Shown: positions 45,036-53,770, numbered from the stretch's first letter. The stretch: 64,000 nt of DNA from JAJEFO01 sp965209045 (GCA_965209045.1 CBDBPW010000003.1:1798001-1862000), one strand, 5' to 3'. Numbers and translations are program-made. The notes: generated from the letters alone by a model not told the origin.

Positions 45036-46957
45036 TGCCGGAACAAGGCCTGACCGACTACATCCGTGCGGCGAATTCGCCTCTGATCGACCCCGAACGC
45101 AACCGCCAGGTTGGAGGCGGGTCTTCGCGCTTCGAGGTCTATCACTTCGCGCTTTCCGTCTGTTCGCACAAGGTGCGCACCTGTCTCTTCGAGAAGGGCG
45201 CGGCATTCATGAGCCATGACATCCGCATCCTGCCGCCCATGCTGGAGAACTATCATCCCGACTACGTGCGCCTGCGCATGCAGGGCGGCAGAGGACGCGA
45301 GATGGTGGACGGCTACACCGGACGATCATCGATGGATGCCGAAGGATTTGACCCGGCAGCCGTACCGACCCTCGTGGATCACGAGGAAGGCCAGGTCCAT
45401 GTGGACAGCGTTGCGATCTGTCAGCACGTTGATCGAGCCTGGCAGGGCGGCACGGAACTGATGCCGCCCAGCCTGCGCCGTGAGATCGAGCGCGAAATCG
45501 AGATCGTGGACGGCACCCCGCATGTCGCGGTCCTGTATGGCGCGCATCCCGACGGCGACTATCGACCCGAAGCGCTCAGGACGCTCATGGCCGGAATACA
45601 TGACTACAAGATCATGAAGCTCATGGAGGGCCGCTCCCTGTCAGTTGGGCACCCACGCCTGACCGGGGCGTACGACGCCAAGCTTCGGAAAGAGGCCGCC
45701 GCCCGCCGCTTCGTTGCCTCGCCGGACATGATGCGCGCCGCAACGAACGAGGTGCTGAAGGTCGTTGCCGAACTGGACGAGCGTCTTGCCGACGGTCGCG
45801 AATGGGCGTGCGGCGATGCCTTCACGATGGCCGACATCATGTGGGCCGCAAGCCTGTGGCGCATGAAGTGGCTTGGGATGGGCTTCGCCTGGGCCGGCGG
45901 TCATGCGCTGAACGACACCGCGCAGGACAGGGTCGCCGCCTATGCCGAGCGCCTGTTTGAGCGGCCCTCGTTTCAGGAGGCGGTGATCCGATGGCCCGGG
46001 AATCCCCCGTCCGAGCATGTCATGGAGCACTACCCGGACGCCGCGTCCCGGGAATCGGAAAGCACGGCACGGACTGAGACCATTGGAGGCCACGGACGCG
46101 ACATTCGCGAGGAGAGCCTCACGGGAGCGGTTCTTGCAACGATGAAGGATACCAGCAATCCGCGTGCGCGGCAGGTCCTGTCCGCGCTCACGCGGCATCT
46201 TCATGCGTTTCTCGAAGAGGTGCAGCCTACGGAAGCGGAATGGGAATTCGGCGTCGAGTTCCTGACCAGGACCGGCCATCTCTCGACAGGCGGACGACAG
46301 GAGTTCGTGCTCTTGTCCGACGTGACCGGCGCGACCGCCCGGGTCGACCTGATCAACAACCGGTTTCCGAGCGGTGCCACGGAAAACTCGGTGCTGGGTC
46401 CGTTCTTCGTCGAGGATCGCCCGACATTCGAGAACGGCGAGGACATTTCCGGCGGCATCAAGGGCAAGCCGATGTTCTTCAATGCCCGAATCATCGACAC
46501 CGACGGACAGCCGGTCGCCGGCGCACGTGTGGACATCTGGCATTCGGACGATGACGGGCACTACGACATCATGCTGCCGGACCGGAAGAATCCGGCGATG
46601 CGCGGGCTCTTTCGCTCGGACGCGCACGGGCGGGTCTGGTTCACCTCGATCCTGCCGAAGAGCTACCCGATTCCGGACGACGGCACCGTGGGCGACCTGC
46701 TGCGTGTCTCGAACCGGTCCATCATGCGACCGGCGCACGTGCATGTCCGCGTCGAGGCGCCCGGATACCGGCGCCTGACCACCATGCTCTTCCTGGATGG
46801 CGACCGTCATCTTGACAGCGACCCCGTGTTCGGCGTGAAGCAGTCGCTGATCATGCCGTTTGTCGAAAGGACCGACCAGCGGGCCCCGGACGGGAAGAAG
46901 GTTCCGTCACCGGCCTATTGCGTCGAATATGACTTCGTGTTGGCGAGGGCAGCCTGA
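45035..46957 (+). CDS. Fusion protein: glutathione-transferase domain joined to hydroxyquinol 1,2-dioxygenase
   Basis: 640 residues. Residues 30-300 form a glutathione transferase: thioredoxin-like part FEVYHFALSVCSHKVRTCLF, whose SVCSHK resembles the SICSMK active site of the TCHQ dehalogenase PcpC and of LinD, then a helical part ending near RLFERPSFQEAVIRW. From about residue 345 it is a full hydroxyquinol 1,2-dioxygenase: helical N-domain (LTRHLHAFLEEVQPTEAEW), ATENSVLGPFFVED, GARVDIWHSDDDGHYD, LPKSYPIPDDGTVGDLL and RPAHVHVRVEAPGY, giving the Tyr-Tyr-His-His iron site. There is no start codon at the domain border, so this is a true fusion. It cleaves hydroxyquinol to maleylacetate. The start overlaps the previous stop (TGATG). 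Confidence 0.9.
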   Translation: MPEQGLTDYIRAANSPLIDPERNRQVGGGSSRFEVYHFALSVCSHKVRTCLFEKGAAFMSHDIRILPPMLENYHPDYVRLRMQGGRGREMVDGYTGRSSMDAEGFDPAAVPTLVDHEEGQVHVDSVAICQHVDRAWQGGTELMPPSLRREIEREIEIVDGTPHVAVLYGAHPDGDYRPEALRTLMAGIHDYKIMKLMEGRSLSVGHPRLTGAYDAKLRKEAAARRFVASPDMMRAATNEVLKVVAELDERLADGREWACGDAFTMADIMWAASLWRMKWLGMGFAWAGGHALNDTAQDRVAAYAERLFERPSFQEAVIRWPGNPPSEHVMEHYPDAASRESESTARTETIGGHGRDIREESLTGAVLATMKDTSNPRARQVLSALTRHLHAFLEEVQPTEAEWEFGVEFLTRTGHLSTGGRQEFVLLSDVTGATARVDLINNRFPSGATENSVLGPFFVEDRPTFENGEDISGGIKGKPMFFNARIIDTDGQPVAGARVDIWHSDDDGHYDIMLPDRKNPAMRGLFRSDAHGRVWFTSILPKSYPIPDDGTVGDLLRVSNRSIMRPAHVHVRVEAPGYRRLTTMLFLDGDRHLDSDPVFGVKQSLIMPFVERTDQRAPDGKKVPSPAYCVEYDFVLARAA

Positions 46958-47003
46958 TGCCACGCCCCGCCAATGCAACCAGACTACAGCGAAGGAGGTC
47001 TCC

Positions 47004-48653
47004 ATGTCCGGCATTCTGACCACCGCCATAGTGCTCATTGTCGCCGCAGTCCTGATCGTCGTGATACTTGCACGGCTGTACCGAAAGGCCACAAGGGAAA
47101 CGAGCCTGATCCGAACAGGTCTCGGTGGCCAGCGGGTGATCATGGCCGGCGGCGCTATCGCCCTGCCCTATTTCCATGAGGTCACCGAGGTCAACATGCG
47201 CACGCTGCGCCTGGAGGTGAAGCGTTCCGGCGAGGACAGCCTGATCACGAAGGACCGTCTGCGCGTCGATATCGGGGCGAGCTTTTCCGTTGCCGTGGAA
47301 GCTGATGCGGAAGCCGTGGCCAAGGCCGCGCAAACGCTGGGCGACCGCACCTTCACCGCCGACAAGCTCCGCGAAATCGTCGAAGGCAAGCTTGTCGACG
47401 CGCTCCGCTCCGTGGCCGCGCAAATGACTCTCGACGAGCTGCACGAGGGACGATCAAGCTTCGTGAAGGAGGTCCGCATGCTGATTGCCGAGGACTTCGC
47501 CGAGAACGGGCTGCGCGTCCAGTCCGTGTCACTGACCGCCCTCGACCAGACGCCGTTCGCCGCGCTGGACGAGAACAACGCATTCAACGCGGTCGGCATG
47601 CGCAAGCTGGCCGAGGTCATCGCAACGTCCAAGAAGGAGCGCGCGCAGATCGATGCCGACGCGGAAGTGTCGGTCAGCCTGTCGTCCATGGAGGCTACGC
47701 GCCGCAAGCTTGAAATCGAGCGCGACGAGGAGCAGGCCCGGATCAGCCAGCACGAGGAGATCGAGACGCTCAAGGCCGGACAGCAGGCCGAAATCGCGCG
47801 GCAGCGCGCAGACGCGGAACGCGAGGCGGAGGCCGCACGCATCACCAAGGAGAAGGCTGTTCGCGAGGCGGAGGTGGCGCGCGACCGCGCAATCCGCGCT
47901 GCCGAGATCGCGCGTGACCTGGAAGTTCAGGCATCCGAGATTGCCAAGGAACGGGACTTGCAGCTGAAGCAGCAGGAACGGCAGATCGCGGTTGCCGAGA
48001 AAGCCAAGGCGGAAAGCGCCGCCCGCTCAGCGGCCGACGTCGCCCGGGCGGAAGCGGCCAAGGCCGAAGCATCGATCGCCACTGCACAGCGTCTGGCCGA
48101 AGCCGAGCGGGACAAGATGCTGGCATTGATCGCGGCCCAGGAGAAGTCGGAAGCGGAGGGTGCGCGACTGCGGACGCTGGCCAAGGCTGAGAAGGACGCG
48201 TCCGTGGACCATGCGGCCGCCCGCCTGCAGTCGGCAAAGGCGGAAGCCGACTCCGACCGTGAACGCGCGGCCGCCAAGCGCGAGGCCCTGCTGGCTGAAG
48301 CCGAAGGCCAGAAAGCCCTGCACGAGGCGGAGAACACGCTCGATGCACGCCTTGTCGAGATGAAGGAGGAACTGGCGCGGATCGAGACCCTGCCAAAGGC
48401 CATAGCGGAATTGGTCCGGCCGGCCGAAAAGATCGACACGATCAAGATCCACAACGTGACCGGCTTGGGCGGCGGACGCTCCGGCGACGGAGGGGAGGCT
48501 GGCAAGACTCCGGTCAACCAGGCACTGGACTCGATCCTCGGGATGGCGGTCCAGCTTCCCGCCCTGAAATCGCTTGGGGATGAGCTGGGCCTGTCGATGG
48601 GAGGCGCGCTTGGGGACGTCAAGCGTGTTTCGGACGACAAGGAGAAGGAATAG
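47004..48653 (+). CDS. Flotillin-like SPFH/Band 7 membrane scaffold protein
   Basis: 549 residues from an ATG behind GAAGGAGG. Residues 4-26 are a membrane anchor (LTTAIVLIVAAVLIVVILA), then an SPFH domain (to about residue 210, IRTGLGGQRVIMAGGAIALPY), a long Ala/Glu-rich coiled coil (about 210-470) with EA repeats as in flotillins, and a tail with a GGG-rich segment. Flotillins organise membrane microdomains. It lies 47 bases after the dioxygenase gene on the same strand and is the last gene of the operon. A role in clustering the importer-hydroxylase complex is inference. Confidence 0.88.
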   Translation: MSGILTTAIVLIVAAVLIVVILARLYRKATRETSLIRTGLGGQRVIMAGGAIALPYFHEVTEVNMRTLRLEVKRSGEDSLITKDRLRVDIGASFSVAVEADAEAVAKAAQTLGDRTFTADKLREIVEGKLVDALRSVAAQMTLDELHEGRSSFVKEVRMLIAEDFAENGLRVQSVSLTALDQTPFAALDENNAFNAVGMRKLAEVIATSKKERAQIDADAEVSVSLSSMEATRRKLEIERDEEQARISQHEEIETLKAGQQAEIARQRADAEREAEAARITKEKAVREAEVARDRAIRAAEIARDLEVQASEIAKERDLQLKQQERQIAVAEKAKAESAARSAADVARAEAAKAEASIATAQRLAEAERDKMLALIAAQEKSEAEGARLRTLAKAEKDASVDHAAARLQSAKAEADSDRERAAAKREALLAEAEGQKALHEAENTLDARLVEMKEELARIETLPKAIAELVRPAEKIDTIKIHNVTGLGGGRSGDGGEAGKTPVNQALDSILGMAVQLPALKSLGDELGLSMGGALGDVKRVSDDKEKE

Positions 48654-48919
48654 CCGCTTCAGCCGGATTCCGCGGCGCCGGACCACGTTTCTCGAACGCC
48701 AGCATGCCGTGCCGCGTGGCGCCCTGGCGCGATCTCGTCTTCAGCAACGGAGCCTTGGCAGATCCCAGGAACGCATGGCGGGTTGCGCGTCGCATCGCGC
48801 CGACGCTGAAGACAGCGGGATCCGGAAAACCACGGCAAGGCATGTCCTGGTTGCGGGAAACAGTCCAATGCCATCGGTCAACGAGACACGCCGTGCCTCC
48901 AAGCAAGAGATTCGACGTG

Positions 48920-49423
48920 TCAATCCCACAAGGCCGACATGGGGACGGCAGCCAACCGCTCTCCAAAAGGAACGACGTCAGTGCCGTCATGAAGCACAAC
49001 ACCGTAGGCGAACCTGCTTCCGCGCGTTTCCGCAAGAATCTTCAGCCCGCCGAAATCGCTGGACCTTACCGTTGCGGATGCCTTCACCTCAATGCCGGCA
49101 ATCAAGCCGTCATTGCGCTCAAGGACGATGTCCACTTCGCGATTCATGTGGTCACGAAAATGGAAGAGGCTCAGCCACAAGTTCGATGCGGTCATCAGTC
49201 TCCGGACTTCCGAGCATACGAAGCTTTCGAGCAATGCCCCCAACAGATCGCGACCGTTTGTCACGCGTTCAATGCTGAGTCCTCGCGTTGCTGCCAACAA
49301 CCCGGAATCGAGAAAGTGCGGCCTTGGAGCCTTGACGATCCGCTTGATCCCTGTCGGTGACGCGTGGACGATCTTGTATATGAGTAGGAGAATCAGGAGC
49401 AGATCACGCAGCTCTTCGCGCAT
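48920..49423 (-). pseudogene. DUF4143 protein, C-terminal fragment of an AAA-family ATPase
   Basis: 167 codons. From about residue 24 it matches the C-terminal DUF4143 domain of ATPases that also carry an N-terminal AAA module: KAPRPHFLDSGLLAATRGLS, LLGALLESFVCSEVRRL, HFRDHMNREVDIVLERNDG, IAGIEVKASATV and the end FGERLAAVPMSALWD. The whole AAA part (Walker motifs) is missing, and the first 20 residues are hydrophobic junction sequence. It is a remnant, possibly cut by the insertion of the GC-rich island beside it. Confidence 0.75.
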
Positions 49424-49604
49424 CGACCTTATGGCTCATTGCTTGTCTCCTTAGTTGGCAGCGCTTTGGCCCGGGTTGCCGCGCCGCACCATTGCGGCAC
49501 TCTTTGGAGACAGTTACGCCAAGTGCAGGGATCAAGTCGCCGTGGGTCTCGAGTTAAGCATGGGTCCTGCCAGCCGACTTCCGTTGGCCGCTTTCCGGCA
49601 AATC

Positions 49605-49898
49605 TCAGGGCGAGATCAAGGACGCTGCAGGAGTCTTGACCTGCGTCACTTTCAGCTTCGCGCGAACGTCGGCTTCCGCCCGCGCTCGGGCGAACTTCGC
49701 GGCAAGCTCGTCGACAGCCTCTTGGGGCACTCCTCTGGTCTTGGCCACCACTGCAAAGGCGTCGCGCACCGACTTGGGCAGCCGGCGGTGGAACTCGCCG
49801 TCGTCCGGGCAAGTGGTGATGCGCTCGGCGAGGGCGCAGGCCGACTGCAGTTCCCTGTCGGGACTATGCCGCGCGTCTTCCAGATCGGCCAGGGTCAT
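49605..49898 (-). CDS. Small hypothetical protein after the AbiEii-like gene
   Basis: 97 residues from the ATG at 49898, 13 bases after the stop of the AbiEii-like gene. The sequence is charged and helical (LADLEDARHSPDRELQSACA, LPKSVRDAFAVVAKTRGVPQ, AVDELAAKFARARAEADVRAK). I recognise no family. An in-frame ATG at 49931 would overlap the previous gene. The GC-rich codon use fits the rest of the island, so I think it is real but with modest confidence. Confidence 0.5.
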   Translation of the reverse strand: MTLADLEDARHSPDRELQSACALAERITTCPDDGEFHRRLPKSVRDAFAVVAKTRGVPQEAVDELAAKFARARAEADVRAKLKVTQVKTPAASLISP

Positions 49899-49911
49899 GG
49901 GCAACGCCGCC

Positions 49912-50607
49912 TCAACTCCGGGGCGAGGCATCCGGGGGTGCTGCGGCGGGCATCCGCCCGGCGCCGTTCTCGACGATCCGTGCCGTGAGGCTGGCGATAC
50001 GGGGGAGCCATTCAGGTCTGTGGACATCCGTCAGGGGCCGGCCGAGCTCGTCGGCCGATCGCCCGTAACTCGAGGTCTCGCGGGCAAGATCGTCCCTTTG
50101 GTCGGAGGACAACGTGGACAGCGCCCGTTCGAGGGACGCGCCGTCGCGTTCGGCGGCGGTGCAGAGATCGTAGAAGTCACGCGAGACGAAATCTCCGTTT
50201 CCGTACATGCGCAGGAAGAGCTTCCGGGCAAGGATCTCTGCCACGGGTTCGAGCGGCAGGCCGAACCGCGTCTCCCGCTCCGTTCCGGTCCCTGCATCCA
50301 GCAGGGGTTCCGTCGTCGAGATGCTGAACTCGCCTTCCGGGAAGACTCCGTTCAACCACCCCATGGCAGACCTGACGCTTCCCGCGCCGGCCTCGATGGC
50401 CAAGGTCCTGACATCCTCGCCGGCCCGGCGAAAGAGGTCAGGCGCGACGCACAGGTCGATGTCCGTGCTTCGCCGGTGACGCCATCGCGCCGCCAGGGCC
50501 GTCCCTTCCCCGATCAGGACATCATCCCTGTTCCAGAGCTTCAGAAGGGACGGGCCGAGACGCTCCAGGATGGCATCGGCCGGCGGCGGGATCGCGAAAC
50601 CTATCAT
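49912..50607 (-). CDS. AbiEii-like nucleotidyltransferase (possible toxin)
   Basis: 231 residues from the ATG at 50607, overlapping the preceding stop as ATGA. The nucleotidyltransferase core reads DVLIGEGTALAARWRHRRST followed by DIDLCV: the family GG-x-x-LA motif (here GEGTALA) and the D-x-D metal site are seen. Further on, ILARKLFLRMYGNGDFVSRDFYDL matches the conserved late motif of AbiEii/AbiGii proteins (K-x-x-R, RDxYDL). AbiEii proteins are toxins in abortive-infection and toxin-antitoxin systems. The usual AbiEi antitoxin is not recognisable; an unknown protein takes its place upstream. Confidence 0.75.
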   Translation of the reverse strand: MIGFAIPPPADAILERLGPSLLKLWNRDDVLIGEGTALAARWRHRRSTDIDLCVAPDLFRRAGEDVRTLAIEAGAGSVRSAMGWLNGVFPEGEFSISTTEPLLDAGTGTERETRFGLPLEPVAEILARKLFLRMYGNGDFVSRDFYDLCTAAERDGASLERALSTLSSDQRDDLARETSSYGRSADELGRPLTDVHRPEWLPRIASLTARIVENGAGRMPAAAPPDASPRS

Positions 50608-51239
50608 TCCTCCCCGCCGGGAACGACGCCAACCCACCCGTCGGGCCGGACCGCGAACTGGTTCAGCCACCGCGAAAGGGCCCCGCGTTCCAGGCCGCAG
50701 TCGTGGACGGCCCGCGCGACGTGCCAGGCGCTGATGGCGTCCTTGCGACGGAGCTGCGGATAGTCGTGCTCGCGAACGTCCTCCAGCAGCTCGGCCATAA
50801 GGACACGCTGCCTGTCATCAGTCATGCCCAGCGTCAGCCAGTCGAACAGCTCCCGCGGGGTCGGCCTGCCCGTATACCCGGCGAGATGGCGGGCGATCAG
50901 GCTCCCGAGCAGGAGGTGTTCCGGATCCATGGGAAACAGCACGGCCCGCGCGATGTCGTTGTCGAACCACTCCATCGGCATCGGCGCGTAGCGGAAGCGC
51001 TTTTCGAGGGGCTGGACGGCGTCGTTCCACGGAATCACCTTTCCCTTTCCGGTGATGTCATGGCTGTGGCGCCCGACTCCGGATTTCCAGGGATCCTTGC
51101 CTGCGGCCTCCAGCGTGTCTTCCAGTCTCCAGTGCCACCGCGCCAGGATGTCCTCGCGGGTGGTGACGCGGTCGGTGCGCACGGCCCCGTCGGCCCTGTC
51201 GAGCCGCCAGAATTCGCGCCTTACAGCTTCCATGTCCAT
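50604..51239 (-). CDS. Unknown protein coupled to the AbiEii-like gene
   Basis: 211 residues from the ATG at 51239, AAGGA nine bases upstream. No family recognised. Readable blocks include TREDILARWHWRLEDTLEA, MPMEWFDNDIARAVLFPMDP, HLLLGSLIARHLAGYTG and a C-terminal AISAWHVARAVHDCGLERG. The stop overlaps the AbiEii-like start by four bases, the arrangement of antitoxin and toxin in AbiE loci. It may therefore be an antitoxin or specificity partner, but it lacks the winged helix of AbiEi as far as I can see. Confidence 0.65.
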   Translation of the reverse strand: MDMEAVRREFWRLDRADGAVRTDRVTTREDILARWHWRLEDTLEAAGKDPWKSGVGRHSHDITGKGKVIPWNDAVQPLEKRFRYAPMPMEWFDNDIARAVLFPMDPEHLLLGSLIARHLAGYTGRPTPRELFDWLTLGMTDDRQRVLMAELLEDVREHDYPQLRRKDAISAWHVARAVHDCGLERGALSRWLNQFAVRPDGWVGVVPGGEE

Positions 51240-51373
51240 TTCATCGGATCCTTGACCGGGCCGGCCGCGCGACCACGCCGGGCGGCGGGGCTTCATACCA
51301 TCCTTTCACGAAGAAGGCATCCTTGTCGAATCCGGCAGGCGAGCCCCCCGCCTCCCGGGATCCCTCAACGAGA

Positions 51374-51712
51374 TCACGCAGCGTCGACCGCAGACGACGC
51401 CTTGCAGTCATAGACGGTTTCTCGCGAACGGTCGATCAGCGCCTGCATCCGCTTGTTCCTGATGGCGCCCATGCTGGCAAGGTCGACCCTGCGGCCAAGG
51501 GCGTCGGCGAGGTCGAACTTGAGGCCCATGAAGCAGCGCAGCATGTCGTCTGGAAGCGGTCGCCGGAAATCGACGAGGAAATCCGCGTCGCTGGTCTCCG
51601 GATCGAAGTCGGTGCAGCGCGCGGCCGAACCGAACAGGTCCAGCCGCCTCACGCGGTAGCGGCGGCAGATCTCCGCAATCTCGTCTTTCCTGCTTTCGAT
51701 TTCGGCGTGCAT
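51374..51712 (-). CDS. MNT-type nucleotidyltransferase
   Basis: 112 residues. The minimal nucleotidyltransferase motif is clear: RRLDLFGSAARCTDFDPETS followed by DADFLVDF, with GSAAR and the D-x-D metal ligands, then a basic-hydrophobic strand GRRVDLASM. These are antitoxins of HEPN/MNT pairs or of DUF86 partners. No HEPN or DUF86 gene lies on either side; the next gene downstream, 135 bases away, is the unknown partner of the AbiEii-like protein. It may be an orphan antitoxin. Confidence 0.8.
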   Translation of the reverse strand: MHAEIESRKDEIAEICRRYRVRRLDLFGSAARCTDFDPETSDADFLVDFRRPLPDDMLRCFMGLKFDLADALGRRVDLASMGAIRNKRMQALIDRSRETVYDCKASSAVDAA

Positions 51713-52434
51713 GGATCCTTTGCCTCCAAGGGATCAGTCTGGCCGGTACACTTTCCTTTTGGCAGGCCGAATGCCAGAAGTGCGAGACGCAATTCCAAGT
51801 TGTGCCGACTGGACTCGCGGTCATGGAATCCTCGGCTGCCAGCTGTTCCGCGTGGCAGGAACGGCCTTTCGAAGTGGCCGGGACGCCGAGTCTCGATCGG
51901 ACCCGGGGCCTTCGCGAGTTCGGCACTTATGCACAAGCGGCTGGAGGCAGGAAACCCCGCTGTCCGTTCCTGCAGTTCCGCTGACATCGTCATATCCGCT
52001 CCCGCGGGCAGAATGGCCGCTTGTCCGTCAGCGGACAATGCGCCGGGGCCATGGGTTTCCTAAGGCGCCAAGTCCGGGAACTGCTGGAACTGGAGAGGAG
52101 CCGCAGCCCGTCGCGCCATATGGGGGCCGAGATCGACTACGGGCGACAGGCGACGGCGGCTCGTGGCCATCGCGCGTCATCTAGAGCCGGCGTCCCGACC
52201 AGGTGCTTCGCGCGCGCCTTGTCGGGACGTCGGCTCCCAACCCTTCCGACCTGGTCCCGTCCCGTCGCGTCCTTCGCCGACAGCCTCTCCGCACAGCCGT
52301 CCCCGGACGAAAACGATCAGGATGCCCTCGATCAGGCTCTGGCAACGGGGCTCAACCGGTTTCGGCGTCACCGTCCGGCGGGACCAGCCACTGCACCACC
52401 ACCGCCTGCCCCTCTTCCTCGCCGAAGACCTCTC
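51713..52434. other. Gap in the GC-rich island without a recognised gene
   Basis: About 720 bases. Frames stay open by virtue of GC content but none shows a family motif. At the right end, a minus-strand frame (52352-52460) reads EELRALLREVFGEEEGQAVV and looks like the displaced tail of the ribbon-helix-helix-like gene next to it. Confidence 0.4.
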
Positions 52435-52788
52435 TCAGGAGCGCGCGAAGCTCCTCCGACCGTCCTTCCCGTCCATGGCGACCATGCGGTCCTCGCACAG
52501 GATCCGGAGGGCGGACCCGAGGTACGAGCTGTCGTCGTGTCCGGGCTCCGCCGCGGCCGCTTGGAGACCGAGAACAGCCTCGTGCATGTCGCGCTGCTCC
52601 AGCGGGGACAGCGCCTGCGCCGCCCGCGGCCTCGCGTTCGGCGACGGGTCGTCGGTCAGGCACCTGCGGACGGCGTGTCGGCCTATCCCCTCGCCGGCCG
52701 CCGCGGCGGCGGCACTGATCGGCGCCCACTCGTCGTCCGTGCAAGACATCGAGTTGCTGATCGCCCGTTCCTTCCGCCGCCGCGTCAC
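52435..52788 (-). CDS. Ribbon-helix-helix-like small protein, copy 1 of 3
   Basis: 117 residues. After a basic N-terminus (TRRRKERAI) comes a segment like the DNA-binding part of MobC-type relaxosome proteins: SMSCTDDEWAPISAAAAAAG followed by IGRHAVRRCL. The pattern E-W-x-x-I-x-x-x-A with R-x-x-x-x-R-x-L recurs in the two upstream genes. The C-terminus may be frameshifted: another frame continues with a plausible acidic tail (EELRALLREVFGEEE). The ATG overlaps the stop of copy 2 (ATGA). No relaxase or toxin gene is next to it, so the function is open. Confidence 0.6.
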   Translation of the reverse strand: MTRRRKERAISNSMSCTDDEWAPISAAAAAAGEGIGRHAVRRCLTDDPSPNARPRAAQALSPLEQRDMHEAVLGLQAAAAEPGHDDSSYLGSALRILCEDRMVAMDGKDGRRSFARS

Positions 52789-53438
52789 TGGTCGCCGTCC
52801 CGGTTCAGTTCGTCGACGACGTCGTCCAGAAGGTCCCTCTCCGGCGCGTCGTCACCCGAAGGCCGGCCTGCATCGACATCGTCGAACAGGCCCGCCTGGA
52901 ACGGGGGCGGATCCGGCGGCGGCGAGGCGCCGGGCATTCCCGCCGTCCCTGTGACCGACGGGGATCCGGAATCCGCGCCCACGGCGGCGCCGTGGTCGCG
53001 ATCCATGGCCGGTGCGGGAGACGACGCGGTCGCCGGCTCCGGACGGTCGCCGGGCGTGCCCTCGCTCCGGACTTCCGCCCCGGGTCCGGTCTCTTGCGGC
53101 CTGTCCGCGCAGGAGGCGAGCACCAGGAACCTCACGGCCTGGCGCAGCGTCGTTTCCGTGTCCCACACGAACCGCTCCTCCAGAAAACGGTGACGGTCGG
53201 CGACGAGCCGCTCCACGTGCTCGAGGTGGCGGCGCTGCTCGGCGCCGGTGAGCGCCATCGGGTATCCAGCCTCCGGATGCGGCGGGCCGTCCGGGGCCTC
53301 GCCGTCCAGGACCCTGGCCAGGATGTACGCCGAGACGTCCGTGCCCTCGGCCCGGGCCCTGGCCTTGATCGCGCGCCACTCGGACGGCATGCAGGTCACG
53401 CAACGCTGCCGCCGGCTCCGGCCCGCCTTCGCGGTCAT
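52785..53438 (-). CDS. Ribbon-helix-helix-like protein, copy 2 of 3, with long acidic Pro-rich tail
   Basis: 217 residues from the ATG at 53438, which overlaps the stop of copy 3 as ATGA. The N-terminal 45 residues repeat the motif of its neighbours: RRQRCVTCMPSEWRAIKARA followed by TDVSAYILARVL. A central helical region (LTGAEQRRHLEHVERLVADR) comes next, and a low-complexity tail rich in Pro, Gly, Asp and Ser ends ERDLLDDVVDELNRDGDQ. The domain looks like a DNA-binding dimer with an added interaction tail. No firm family name. Confidence 0.65.
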   Translation of the reverse strand: MTAKAGRSRRQRCVTCMPSEWRAIKARARAEGTDVSAYILARVLDGEAPDGPPHPEAGYPMALTGAEQRRHLEHVERLVADRHRFLEERFVWDTETTLRQAVRFLVLASCADRPQETGPGAEVRSEGTPGDRPEPATASSPAPAMDRDHGAAVGADSGSPSVTGTAGMPGASPPPDPPPFQAGLFDDVDAGRPSGDDAPERDLLDDVVDELNRDGDQ

Positions 53439-53770
53439 GTCCCTTCCAGCGCGAGCTCCGCGTCGAGCCATGCGCTCTCCTCCGCGACGATGGCATCCCA
53501 GACGCCCGTCACGCCCGCGTCGGCAATCCGCCGCTCCTCGACCCGGGCGAGGACCAGCATCGCAAGCGCCATGCGTCGCCGGACCTCCGGCGGGAACCCG
53601 GAAGGCGCATCGGCCTCCGGCGGAGGCTCCCGGGATTCGAGCGCGCGCTCGACGAGGAATCGGGAATTCGACATGCTGGCGCGGCGGGCCAGGGCGCCGA
53701 TCATCTCCCATTCGCTGTCGGCCGCCATGACGCAGCGCTGTCGCGTTCTCTCGCGGGGCGTTCCGGCCAT
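53435..53770 (-). CDS. Ribbon-helix-helix-like protein, copy 3 of 3 (first gene of the operon)
   Basis: 111 residues from the ATG at 53770. The N-terminus RERTRQRCVMAADSEWEMIG followed by ALARRASMSNSRFLVERAL repeats the pattern of copies 1 and 2. The C-terminal half is helical (EVRRRMALAMLVLARVEERR, ESAWLDAELALEG). It is the first of three genes joined by four-base overlaps, which suggests one complex built from three paralogues. A symmetrical site at 53873-53889 upstream could be the operator. Confidence 0.65.
   Translation of the reverse strand: MAGTPRERTRQRCVMAADSEWEMIGALARRASMSNSRFLVERALESREPPPEADAPSGFPPEVRRRMALAMLVLARVEERRIADAGVTGVWDAIVAEESAWLDAELALEGT

Noticed and set aside
42597..45206. 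Open frame of 869 codons on the minus strand opposite the LivM-monooxygenase fusion
   Set aside because: It has no family motif and its sequence is the mirror of the strongly conserved coding strand. Long antisense frames are expected in GC-rich codons.
52021..53193. Open frame of 390 codons on the plus strand across the ribbon-helix-helix genes
   Set aside because: It is rich in Arg, Pro and Ser, as expected of a frame opposite GC-rich genes; the minus-strand genes have coupled starts and shared motifs.
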